This document shows positions 1-7,516 of a stretch of 64,000 nt of DNA, in pieces (the stretch's first letter is position 1; each line of letters starts with the position of its first letter). The stretch lies in NCBI GenBank assembly GCA_039024635.1, contig JBCCQA010000030.1, positions 1 to 64,000 of the forward strand, written 5' to 3'. Below the pieces are notes generated by a model that saw nothing but the letters and a program-made list of their open reading frames with translations, was not told where the DNA came from and searched no databases. This DNA is from Kuafuiihalomonas sp039024635. GTDB taxonomy: Bacteria; Myxococcota; Kuafuiibacteriia; Kuafuiibacteriales; Kuafuiibacteriaceae. Both the position numbers and the translations under genes were made by a program.

Positions 1-135
1 CCCCCCCCTGCTTCGCTCGGCCTTGCCTCGCTGCGTGGGCCTTCTGCCTCTACGCGGCCTGCGGCCCTTTGCTAGGGGTCCCGGTCGCGACGAGGTCCAC
101 AGGTCCTTCCCTTTGATGAGGGTTCCGTTCGATAG
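1..135. other. Non-coding window edge
   Basis: No gene is recognisable between the left edge and the stop codon of the fructosamine-kinase gene. The stretch opens with eight C residues and is very G+C rich, with short self-complementary words (GGCC-TGC-GGCC at 56-66). It is downstream of a minus-strand gene, so it may be a 3' untranslated region or the edge of an intergenic repeat. Nothing more can be supported. Confidence 0.5.
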
Positions 136-981
136 TCAGTTGTGCGCGAGGGCCAGGGCCTGGGCGATGTAGCCACCGCCGAAGAGGGTGGCATGGTTCA
201 TGACGTGATAGGCTCGATAGACCTCGGCGCGGTCCCGCCAGTCGGCCGGCAGCTGGGCTGCTTCCGCGTAGGTGGCGTAGAACGCGCCACTCCGGCCGCC
301 CATCCAGGTGAGCATGCCCAGCTCCGCTTCGGGACAGCCGTAATAGGCGGCCGGATCGAAAATGACGGGTCGGCCCTCCCCATCCGAGAGGATGTTGCCG
401 GACCAGAGGTCTCCGTGGATCAAGCCCGGGCGAAGAGGCTCCATCAGACGGGCCGGTAGTTCTTGGGCCCAGGCCTCGAATCTATGCGCCGCTGCCGGTC
501 CGATTCGTCCAGCAGCCTTCATGCTTCGGATCTGGTGGCGGATTCGATGCTCGACGTAGAACTCGACCCAGGACGAGGTCCAAGGATTGGGCTGGGGCGT
601 GGCCCCGCAGTAGGTCCTTCGTTCGAAGCCGTAAGAGGGCCTCGTTGCCCGATGCATCTCGGCCAGTCCCTCTGCGAGCCTCTCGTCGAAGTCGCGGCTC
701 GGACGGCTACCTTCGACGAACTCCAGAACGAGACCCACTTCGTCGGAGACCAAGACATCAGGAATCCGAAGAATCCGGCAGGCGGCCGCCATCTGCCGTA
801 GGCCTTCGGCTTCGGCTTCGAAGTCCGTCCCGAGGCCGGGCCGAGCCACTTTGACGCATAGACGACCGTTCGGGGTGTCGGCTTGGTAGGCCGCTCCGAT
901 ATCGCCACCACCCAGGGGTCGGAGGCGAACCTCCCCTACGTCTGCCAGCTCGAGCACCCGACGGGCCAGGGCCTCGCTCAT
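136..981 (-). CDS. Fructosamine kinase family protein
   Basis: An aminoglycoside-phosphotransferase-fold kinase of 281 residues, the usual family length. Seen: the ATP-site lysine in LCVKV (K44), the catalytic-loop motif HGDLWSGN (D191, N196) and the metal-binding FDPAAYYG (D209), followed by EAELGML, all typical of the fructosamine/ketosamine-3-kinase family. Bacterial members mostly phosphorylate ribulosamines or erythrulosamines on glycated proteins at O-3, so that the sugar falls off. The ATG overlaps the stop of the upstream phosphatase gene (ATGA, 978-981), so the two are probably translationally coupled and may act in one deglycation route. The exact substrate cannot be read from sequence. 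Confidence 0.9.
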   Translation of the reverse strand: MSEALARRVLELADVGEVRLRPLGGGDIGAAYQADTPNGRLCVKVARPGLGTDFEAEAEGLRQMAAACRILRIPDVLVSDEVGLVLEFVEGSRPSRDFDERLAEGLAEMHRATRPSYGFERRTYCGATPQPNPWTSSWVEFYVEHRIRHQIRSMKAAGRIGPAAAHRFEAWAQELPARLMEPLRPGLIHGDLWSGNILSDGEGRPVIFDPAAYYGCPEAELGMLTWMGGRSGAFYATYAEAAQLPADWRDRAEVYRAYHVMNHATLFGGGYIAQALALAHN

Positions 982-1457
982 GGCTCGCTCAGGAGTTCGC
1001 CTCGCCCGTAACGAACCAAGATTTCCAGCGAAGTTCGCTCGCAGATCTCGACCACTTCGTCGAAGCCAGCGGGCCCACCGTAGTAGGGGTCGGGCGTGTC
1101 GTCGCCCGGCGCCTCGGGATCGAAGTCTCGAAACTTCTGCAGGCGCGCCGTTCCATCCTCGGGCTGGAGCCGGCGCAGATCCTCGTAGTTCGAGCCGTCC
1201 ATGGCGAGAATGAGATCAAAGCGACGGAAGTCATCGATCTTCACCTGCCGGGCCTGTCCGTCGAGGACGTAGCCCTTCTTCTTGGCCGCAGTCCGCATCC
1301 TTCGATCCGGGGGCTCGCCGGCGTGCCAGGCGCCGGTGCCCGCGGAATCAACCTGAAAGCTGTCTGCCAGTCGATGGCGAGCGAGCTGTTCACGAAAGAC
1401 GCCCTCGGCGGTGGGGGATCGGCAGATGTTGCCCAAGCAAACGAAGAGAATCTTCAT
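978..1457 (-). CDS. Low-molecular-weight protein tyrosine phosphatase
   Basis: A cytosolic phosphatase of 159 residues. It begins MKILFVCLGNICRSP, which holds the P-loop CX5R motif with nucleophile C7 and R13; the general-acid motif DPYY lies in the C-terminal third (DPYYGGPAGFDEV). The start at 1457 is chosen because it puts the catalytic loop at the usual position; the frame stays open 26 codons further upstream, but that part has no family similarity. It overlaps its neighbours by 4 bp on both sides (978-981 and 1454-1457). A human enzyme of this family dephosphorylates protein-bound ribulosamine 5-phosphate, which fits the adjacent ketosamine kinase. Tyrosine phosphatase activity remains the alternative. 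Confidence 0.9.
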   Translation of the reverse strand: MKILFVCLGNICRSPTAEGVFREQLARHRLADSFQVDSAGTGAWHAGEPPDRRMRTAAKKKGYVLDGQARQVKIDDFRRFDLILAMDGSNYEDLRRLQPEDGTARLQKFRDFDPEAPGDDTPDPYYGGPAGFDEVVEICERTSLEILVRYGRGELLSEP

Positions 1458-2236
1458 GGGAGGTCCTCGTCGATCGTCGGCTGACGAACGACTTGACCGT
1501 CTTCGGTCCGGACGGCGGTCAGATGACGCCCCCAAACCGCGCCCGAGTCCAGGCTGACGAAGGCGCCGAGTCGCCGATGGCCAAGAGCCGACCAGTGGCC
1601 GAAGTAGGTCGTGTGCCCTTCGAGGCCGGGGTGGGCCTCGTACCAGGGAACGAGGCCGGCTGGCGCCTCTTCCGGCGGGCCCACGAAATGACGGACGGGC
1701 GTTTGCTGGGCATCCAGCGTCCGGACTGCAACCAGGACGCTTAGATCCCGAGCCTCTTGGGCTCGTTCAGGCGCCGGCTCTCGCCCTGCCCGAAAGCTGG
1801 CTAGCAGGCCCATGGGGTCGGCCCCCATCCATCCCACGAGCCGCCGATTCAGCTCGTCGACGTAGGCGAGATCCCAGCTGGGAAGAAGGCCCCCGTGAAT
1901 CATGAGCTTACCCCCTTGTCGGTGCATGAAGGGCCGGGTTCGGAGCCATTCGAGCAGGGCTTCTCGATCGGGGGCTCGAAGGACGTCGTCCAGGGTGTCT
2001 CGGTCCTTCGCCGGGACCAGCCTCGCCGCCCGGGCCAGAAGATGCAGATCGTGATTGCCCAGCACGACGCGGGCGCCGGTCGACATCGCCGTCCGTAGGA
2101 CCTCCACGTTGTGGCGACCTCGATTGACCAGGTCCCCGACCAGCCACAGTTCCTCGCCGTGTGAGAGCCCGATTCGATCGAGGAGTGCGTCCAGAGTCCG
2201 AGCACAGCCTTGGACGTCACCGACGACCCAAGGCAA
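1454..2236 (-). CDS. apaH: Symmetrical bis(5'-nucleosyl)-tetraphosphatase
   Basis: A calcineurin-like metallophosphoesterase of 260 residues that would split Ap4A into two ADP. All metal-site motifs are visible: GDVQG (6-10), GDLVNRG (34-40), GNHD (60-63) and the later IHGGLLPSWD, which is diagnostic for ApaH over generic serine/threonine phosphatases. The start codon is TTG (2234-2236), directly after and in the same frame as the TGA (2237-2239) of the START-like gene upstream. The N-terminus MPWVVGDVQG matches the family, so the TTG start looks real. It sits in a four-gene minus-strand run with 4-bp overlaps downstream. Confidence 0.92.
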   Translation of the reverse strand: MPWVVGDVQGCARTLDALLDRIGLSHGEELWLVGDLVNRGRHNVEVLRTAMSTGARVVLGNHDLHLLARAARLVPAKDRDTLDDVLRAPDREALLEWLRTRPFMHRQGGKLMIHGGLLPSWDLAYVDELNRRLVGWMGADPMGLLASFRAGREPAPERAQEARDLSVLVAVRTLDAQQTPVRHFVGPPEEAPAGLVPWYEAHPGLEGHTTYFGHWSALGHRRLGAFVSLDSGAVWGRHLTAVRTEDGQVVRQPTIDEDLP

Positions 2237-3508
2237 TCAGCGCGCTCCTTCGGCCCTGGCCTTCATACCGGCCACCGCCACCGTCCCGCTGGCGCCAACG
2301 ATGCCGTGCTCCAGCATGGGCTCGGCCTTCAAAACGATACGGGTAAAGAAGGACGACTCCCTGAGATCCGAATACACATAGTGCACGGGCACGGAGCGAG
2401 AGGCGTCGAGCTCGTGAAACTCCCAGCGCCATCGGCCGTTCTTGACGTCGCCCCCTACGGTCCAGGCGTCGATGCTCCCGTCCGGTCGAAAAACCATCTT
2501 GGACTGCCCCGACATCGAGGCCATCGGGACCGAGATCTTCCAGTCGAGCGCCAGCTCGTCTTCCCGGGTCCGCTCAACCTCCATCTGCTTGAGGCTCTTC
2601 ATGAACTCCGGGTAGGCGCCCGGTCGTCCAACGATGCCGGCCAAGTGGGCCCGGGGAGCTTCGACGGTGGTGAGCACAGCCACCTGGCGCAGCTTCCCCC
2701 CCGGATGGGACTCGATGACGGCTAGGGTCCCCAGCTCGAGGAGTGGGGTCAGGGCTTTGAGGGTGTCCTCCTTCTCCAGCTCCAGGCGGCTGAAACGGAG
2801 GGGCTCCGAGCGGGGCGCAGGTGCCGGGGGATCGGGATCGGGTTCGGGTCGAAGCTGATGGCGGACGCCGTTCAGGTGCATGAGCAAAGAGGCGAGCGTC
2901 ATCCCCTCCTCCATGCCGGCATCGATACTCATGAGGGTGCGCATCAGGAGTCCCCCCGTCTCGAGGTCGAGGGCACGGTACATGCCTACCAGGGTCCCCC
3001 CTGGGACCGAAAATAGCTCGAAGCGTTCCCGGGTTCCCCGCAGGGCGCCCGAGTGTCCGCGGGCCTCGATGACATGCGGACGATACCCTCGTTGGAGCCG
3101 GGTTCCGCTCAGTCGCAGCAAAGGCGGAATCGCGACCGTCCAGCGATAGGCCATCAGCCCGTCGTCGACGTCCACCACCCGAACAGAGTCCATCGTTCGG
3201 ATGAAGGCCGGGTACTGCTCCACATCCATGAGCAGGTCCCAGACTTCGGCTGGGGGCGCCTGTACCTGCCCAAACAGCGCAACCTGACGGCAACGCCCGT
3301 CCTCTCCGAGCTCGATGAGCGCGACGTCGCCCCGCTGGGTCAGGGCGTTCATGGCGGAAACCGGGACCCGGTCGGCTCTGGAGAGCACCGTTCGCTCTTC
3401 GGCCTGTGCTGAGGCGACGGCCGCCATCGGCAGCAGCAGTCCGAGGACGCGCCGGTACACGCCCGAAGTGTGCACACTCCGGGCGGGATCAGAAAGTTCG
3501 GACTGCAC
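2237..3508 (-). CDS. Exported protein with two START-like (SRPBCC) domains
   Basis: About 423 residues from the GTG at 3508. A hydrophobic stretch ending ASAQA looks like a signal peptide with cleavage before EE; if the true start is the GTG at 3460, the peptide becomes a compact 20 residues. Two similar modules follow, roughly 60-210 and 265-415, each with the polyketide-cyclase/Coq10-like pattern (VEAPRAHLAGIV...YPEFMKSLKQ and VQAPPAEVWDLLMDVEQYP). Such folds bind lipids or quinones in a deep cavity. A Pro-rich linker (PEPDPDPPAPAP) joins them. The tandem duplication and export are unusual; ligand and role are unknown. First gene of the run that continues into apaH. Confidence 0.75.
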   Translation of the reverse strand: MQSELSDPARSVHTSGVYRRVLGLLLPMAAVASAQAEERTVLSRADRVPVSAMNALTQRGDVALIELGEDGRCRQVALFGQVQAPPAEVWDLLMDVEQYPAFIRTMDSVRVVDVDDGLMAYRWTVAIPPLLRLSGTRLQRGYRPHVIEARGHSGALRGTRERFELFSVPGGTLVGMYRALDLETGGLLMRTLMSIDAGMEEGMTLASLLMHLNGVRHQLRPEPDPDPPAPAPRSEPLRFSRLELEKEDTLKALTPLLELGTLAVIESHPGGKLRQVAVLTTVEAPRAHLAGIVGRPGAYPEFMKSLKQMEVERTREDELALDWKISVPMASMSGQSKMVFRPDGSIDAWTVGGDVKNGRWRWEFHELDASRSVPVHYVYSDLRESSFFTRIVLKAEPMLEHGIVGASGTVAVAGMKARAEGAR

Positions 3509-3567
3509 CCTGGGCGTCGCCTCGCTAATCAGTCGCCCAGCACACGTGTTTGGGATAGCTCCTGGGC

Positions 3568-4539
3568 ATGGAGCTTCGTCGATTGGGTCGCACCGACCTT
3601 CGACTCAGCCCCCTCGGTTTGGGCTGTTGGCAGTTCGCCCGGGGCCGAGGGCTGACTGGCTCCTACTGGCCTGCCCTGGATGAAGCCACCACCCGGGCCG
3701 TGGTGGCGACCAGCATCGAAGCGGGCGTGAACTGGTTCGACACCGCCGAGGCCTACGGTCAAGGCGCTTCGGAACGCAGCCTGGTCGATGCCCTTCGTGC
3801 GGCCGAGGTCGAGCCGGGTCGGATCGTCGTGGCCACCAAGTGGTGGCCAACCCTTCGGACCTCGCCTTCGGTCCTGGACACCTTCCACCACCGAGAGGAG
3901 GCCCTTCGGCCCTTCCCGATCGATTTGCATCAGGTGCATCACCCTTACGCCCTGTCTCCCGTCGAGGCGGTGATTCGCGCCATGGCCAAGCTGAAGCGCA
4001 AGGGCCGGATCAAGGCGATCGGCGTCAGCAACTACGACCAGGGCCGCTTGGAACGAGCCCTCTTGGCCCTCCGAGAAGAGGAACTTCATGTGGCCTCGAA
4101 TCAGGTCAAGTACAGCCTTTTGGATCGGAGCATCGAAGCCAACGGTCTGCTGGCTTTCTGCCGAAATCAGCGGGTATCGGTCCTGGCCTACTCGCCCCTC
4201 GAGCAGGGCCTGCTCTCGGGCAAGTACCACCGGGCGCCGGAGCTTCTGAAGAAGCTGAGCCTGGTCCGACGCTTCCTGCCTCGCTACCAAGAGGAGACCC
4301 TGCAGCGGACCCGGCCTGTGGTCGAAGCGGTCGAATCCGTTGCCGCCGAGCAGGGCGCAACACCTGCCCAAGTCGCCCTGTCGTGGGTCATGGCCAAGGG
4401 GGTCTTCGCCATCGCGGGGGCGCGCTCGGCCGATCAGGCTCGGGACAACACGGGGGCCCTTGAAGTTCACCTCACCCCGGCCCAGATGAGCCGACTCGAC
4501 GAGGTCTCTACGGCTTTTCGAACGCAGCCCGTGCGCTGA
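3568..4539 (+). CDS. Aldo/keto reductase
   Basis: A 323-residue NADPH-dependent oxidoreductase with a TIM-barrel fold. The catalytic tetrad is visible as D58 and Y63 in FDTAEAYG, K91 in ATKWW and H124 in QVHHP; IGVSNYD and AYSPLEQGLLSGKY are standard family motifs, and the C-terminal GARSADQARDN forms the cofactor phosphate site. ATG start with the family-standard opening MELRRLGRTDLRLSPLGLG. It is divergent from the START-like gene across a 59-bp gap that should hold both promoters. Substrate not predictable; the next gene is an unrelated regulator. Confidence 0.92.
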   Translation: MELRRLGRTDLRLSPLGLGCWQFARGRGLTGSYWPALDEATTRAVVATSIEAGVNWFDTAEAYGQGASERSLVDALRAAEVEPGRIVVATKWWPTLRTSPSVLDTFHHREEALRPFPIDLHQVHHPYALSPVEAVIRAMAKLKRKGRIKAIGVSNYDQGRLERALLALREEELHVASNQVKYSLLDRSIEANGLLAFCRNQRVSVLAYSPLEQGLLSGKYHRAPELLKKLSLVRRFLPRYQEETLQRTRPVVEAVESVAAEQGATPAQVALSWVMAKGVFAIAGARSADQARDNTGALEVHLTPAQMSRLDEVSTAFRTQPVR

Positions 4540-4636
4540 TCACGATCGGCCGATTCTCTTCGAGCGAATCGACCAATTCGCCATAGCTTCTGCAGGAGTG
4601 GTCAGTTGGGTACCGCTGGGTTATTCGCGACCCAGG

Positions 4637-6010
4637 GTGGATGCTCGCGAACAGCCTTCGCGGATTCTCGTCATCGACGACGATCCCAGCGCTTGCGCCC
4701 TCGTCGAGATGGCCTTGGGCGCTTCCGGCCATAAGGTCGAAACGCGGTCTGATGCGCAATCGGGATTGCAGGCTATCGACCAGAGCGACTTCGACGTCGT
4801 CCTCACCGACCTCCATCTTCAGGGCACCTCGGGTCTGGAGCTATGTGAACGGTTTGTTGCGCTTCGCCCTGACCTACCGGTCATCGTGATCACGGCCTTC
4901 GGTAGCTTGGAGACAGCAGTCGCAGCCATCCGCGCCGGAGCCTACGACTACATCACCAAGCCCATCGACATGCGCGTGTTGGGTATCGCTGTGGAGCGGG
5001 CCCTCGACCACGCCGCCCTTCGCCAAGAATTGACCCGTCTTCGCTCGACGGACGAAGCCGGCTTTCCACGCATAGTCGGCGACAGCCCCTTGATGCGGAA
5101 GACCCACGACCTGGTGAGTCGGGTCGCACCGAGCGCTGCCACCGTCCTCATCACTGGCGAGAGCGGCACGGGAAAGGAGCTGGTCGCGCGGTCCATCCAC
5201 GAAGAGAGCCCGCGGGCACACAGGCGCTTCGTGGCCGTCAACTGTGGCGCAATGCCGGCCAGCCTCCTGGAGTCTGAGCTCTTCGGTCATGTCCAGGGCG
5301 CTTTTACCGACGCCAAGGAGACGCGACCGGGTCTGTTCATCGAGGCCGACGGTGGCACCCTCTTCCTCGACGAGATCGGCGACATGCCGAGCGAGATGCA
5401 GGTCAAGCTCCTACGCGTCCTCCAGGAGGGCAAGGTGCGACCCGTGGGCGGGAGTGAAGAGCGGAACATCGACGTCCGGATTCTCGCCGCTACCAACCGA
5501 GACCTGGAGGCCTTGGTCGAGGCCGGTCAGTTCCGCGAAGACCTCTTCTACCGGATCAATGTAGTCCAGATCGAAGTTCCGCCCCTTCGCCTTCGCGGAA
5601 CCGACGTCCTCGACCTCGTTCATCACTTCGTCGAGGTCTATGCTCGCAGGTCGGGGCGGCCGGTACGCGGGGTGGCCGAGCCAGCAGCTCGCCGGCTCCT
5701 CGATTACGACTGGCCCGGCAACGTTCGAGAGCTTCAGAACGTCATCGAGCGTGCAGTGACCTTGACCCAGTTCGATCAGGTGACGGTGGAAGACCTGCCG
5801 ACCAAGATTCAGAACTTCGAGCGGCAGGACTTCGTCATCGCCGATGACCACCCGGATCAGATGCCGAGCATGGAGGAGATCGAGACCCGCTACATCAAGG
5901 CGGTGATGCGGGCGACGGGCGGAAACAAGACTCGCGCATCCAGGATCTTGGGCTTGGACCGTCGGACCTTGTACCGGAAGCTCGAACGACTCGATGAGCA
6001 CACTGACTGA
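4637..6010 (+). CDS. Sigma-54-dependent response regulator (NtrC family)
   Basis: From the GTG at 4637, 457 residues: receiver domain (about 8-122; acidic pocket DDD at 14-16, phosphoacceptor D58, K108), AAA+ sigma-54 interaction domain (Walker A GESGTGKE 174-181, loop GAFTDA 221-226, Walker B TLFLDEIGD 241-249) and a C-terminal Fis-type helix-turn-helix (GGNKTRASRILGLDRRTLYR). It should activate sigma-54 promoters once phosphorylated. The sigma-54 contact loop reads GAFTDA instead of GAFTGA. An upstream in-frame GTG at 4598 is an alternative start. A 6-bp hairpin (4616-4635) lies just before 4637. No cognate kinase is adjacent. It overlaps the next gene by 17 bp. Confidence 0.93.
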   Translation: MDAREQPSRILVIDDDPSACALVEMALGASGHKVETRSDAQSGLQAIDQSDFDVVLTDLHLQGTSGLELCERFVALRPDLPVIVITAFGSLETAVAAIRAGAYDYITKPIDMRVLGIAVERALDHAALRQELTRLRSTDEAGFPRIVGDSPLMRKTHDLVSRVAPSAATVLITGESGTGKELVARSIHEESPRAHRRFVAVNCGAMPASLLESELFGHVQGAFTDAKETRPGLFIEADGGTLFLDEIGDMPSEMQVKLLRVLQEGKVRPVGGSEERNIDVRILAATNRDLEALVEAGQFREDLFYRINVVQIEVPPLRLRGTDVLDLVHHFVEVYARRSGRPVRGVAEPAARRLLDYDWPGNVRELQNVIERAVTLTQFDQVTVEDLPTKIQNFERQDFVIADDHPDQMPSMEEIETRYIKAVMRATGGNKTRASRILGLDRRTLYRKLERLDEHTD

Positions 6011-6716
6011 GCGTTGGCTCGGCTACCGTCCGGAGCGAAGCTACGAGCCCGAGCTCATGGACGCGCCTGACGCGGACGAAGCAGAGCTGTTCGCCGTCTA
6101 TCGAGAGCTCGACGTCATCAACCGTCGTCTCGGTGGGCATCCGGTCAGCATAGCGGGCGTTCGTCGCCTGGTACCGGAGGCTCCCCTCGACGTGCTCGAC
6201 GTAGGGGCAGGAGGAGGAGACTTTGGTCGGGTGCTCGCCAGCTGGGCCAGGAAGCGGGACCGGCGCTTGCGCTATCGGGGGATCGAGCTCAGCGAGGCCG
6301 CGGTTCGCTTTGCCCAGCGCCACTCCGTAGACTTCCCCGAGCTGAGCTTCGAGGTCCAGGACCTTCATGAGCTTTCCGACGACGCCCACGATGTGGTCCA
6401 CATGGCGCTCACGCTTCACCATTTCGATGATGATGCAGCGGTCGACATGCTCCAGAGCATGGCCCGGGTGGCGAAGTGCGGACTGGTCGTGAACGACCTT
6501 CATCGGCACGTGGTGGCCTACGCAGGGATCAAAGGCCTGACCAAACTCCTGTCCCGCTCTCGGTTCGTAAGAAACGATGGCCCGCTTTCCGTTAATCGGG
6601 CCTTCAGCCGACAAGAGCTGCTGGAGCTGTGTCGGCGAGCGGACCTCGAGCTCATCCAGCTGCGCTGGGCACCGATGTTTCGGTGGCTTCTGGTCGCGCG
6701 GCGACGTTCCGGGTGA
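5994..6716 (+). CDS. Class I SAM-dependent methyltransferase
   Basis: 240 residues with the Rossmann SAM motif I LDVLDVGAGGGDFG, motif II acidic residue in YRGIELSEAAV, and the post-motif HMALTLHHFDDDAAV. The C-terminal part (VVNDLHRH...SRFVRNDGPLSVNRAFSRQEL) resembles methyltransferases often found beside type III polyketide or prenyl-lipid genes in bacteria, but nothing of that kind is adjacent here. The ATG lies 17 bp inside the regulator gene, implying coupling, and the 3' end overlaps the convergent mscS-like gene by 65 bp (6652-6716). Substrate unknown. Confidence 0.85.
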   Translation: MSTLTERWLGYRPERSYEPELMDAPDADEAELFAVYRELDVINRRLGGHPVSIAGVRRLVPEAPLDVLDVGAGGGDFGRVLASWARKRDRRLRYRGIELSEAAVRFAQRHSVDFPELSFEVQDLHELSDDAHDVVHMALTLHHFDDDAAVDMLQSMARVAKCGLVVNDLHRHVVAYAGIKGLTKLLSRSRFVRNDGPLSVNRAFSRQELLELCRRADLELIQLRWAPMFRWLLVARRRSG

Positions 6717-7500
6717 GAAGGGCCGGAGGCCCGATCCCGGCCCCGGCAAAGCCGTCCAGCACTCGTTCCGTCACGTCGCTCTCGAAGGCCTTTTCGAGCT
6801 CCAGCTGGATGACGTAGGCCTTCGCCCGCAAACGGATGGCCAGCATTTCCGCCACCGGCACCTGATTGATGAGCACCGTCCAGGGGAGGTCCGGGCAGAA
6901 GTAGGGGCTCGTGGTGAGGGCCTCGCTGATGATGCGTTTGGCCATGGCCCAATCCTGATCCGTGCCGATGAAGAAGTCCTGCTGCACGAGCATGGTCAGG
7001 GCTCCGGAGTTTCCGGAGGAGACAGCCTCGGTCAGAAAGCGAGAGTTGGGTATGGTGACCTCGTTGTCGTCCAGGGTCACGAGTCGGACGGAGCGAAGCC
7101 CGATGTCTCGGATCTCGCCGTAGTAGTCCCCGAAGCTTACCCGGTCTCCGACCTGGAACGGCTTTTCGATCAGGATCATGATCCCGGCGAAGACCGAGCT
7201 CGCCTGGTCTTTCAGCGATAGGCCTAAGGTGACGGCCAAGGTGCCGCCGAGAAGGGTCAGGACCTCGCTCGACAACGAAAAAGCGTAGCTGACCGCGAGA
7301 AGCGTTCCCAGCACATAGACCGCGAAGCGAAAGAAGGCCGACAAGCGGCCGATGACGAGGCGTTGGGAAGAGAAGCTGTCTGACAGACGATCGGCTCCAT
7401 AGCTCAGACCACGACCGAGGAGCCAGGTGAGGGTGATGACCAATGCTGAGGTAAACAGGCCACTCAAACGAATCAGGCTGATGACTTGTTCGGCATCCAT
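6652..7500 (-). CDS. MscS-family mechanosensitive ion channel
   Basis: 282 residues, about the length of E. coli MscS. Transmembrane segments lie near 12-33 and 54-74; the pore helix is the Gly/Ala-rich GGTLAVTLGLSLKDQASS (85-102). The beta domain motif EKPFQVGDRV (112-121) and the conserved TIPNSRF follow, then the C-terminal alpha/beta cage. It should be an inner-membrane heptameric channel that opens on hypo-osmotic shock. It starts 16 bp after the stop of the large NTPase gene, so the two form an operon. It lacks the periplasmic extension of MscK, which the partner protein appears to supply in trans. Confidence 0.93.
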   Translation of the reverse strand: MDAEQVISLIRLSGLFTSALVITLTWLLGRGLSYGADRLSDSFSSQRLVIGRLSAFFRFAVYVLGTLLAVSYAFSLSSEVLTLLGGTLAVTLGLSLKDQASSVFAGIMILIEKPFQVGDRVSFGDYYGEIRDIGLRSVRLVTLDDNEVTIPNSRFLTEAVSSGNSGALTMLVQQDFFIGTDQDWAMAKRIISEALTTSPYFCPDLPWTVLINQVPVAEMLAIRLRAKAYVIQLELEKAFESDVTERVLDGFAGAGIGPPALLTRNVAARPEATETSVPSAAG

Positions 7501-7516
7501 CGTCCTTCTGCTTCTT

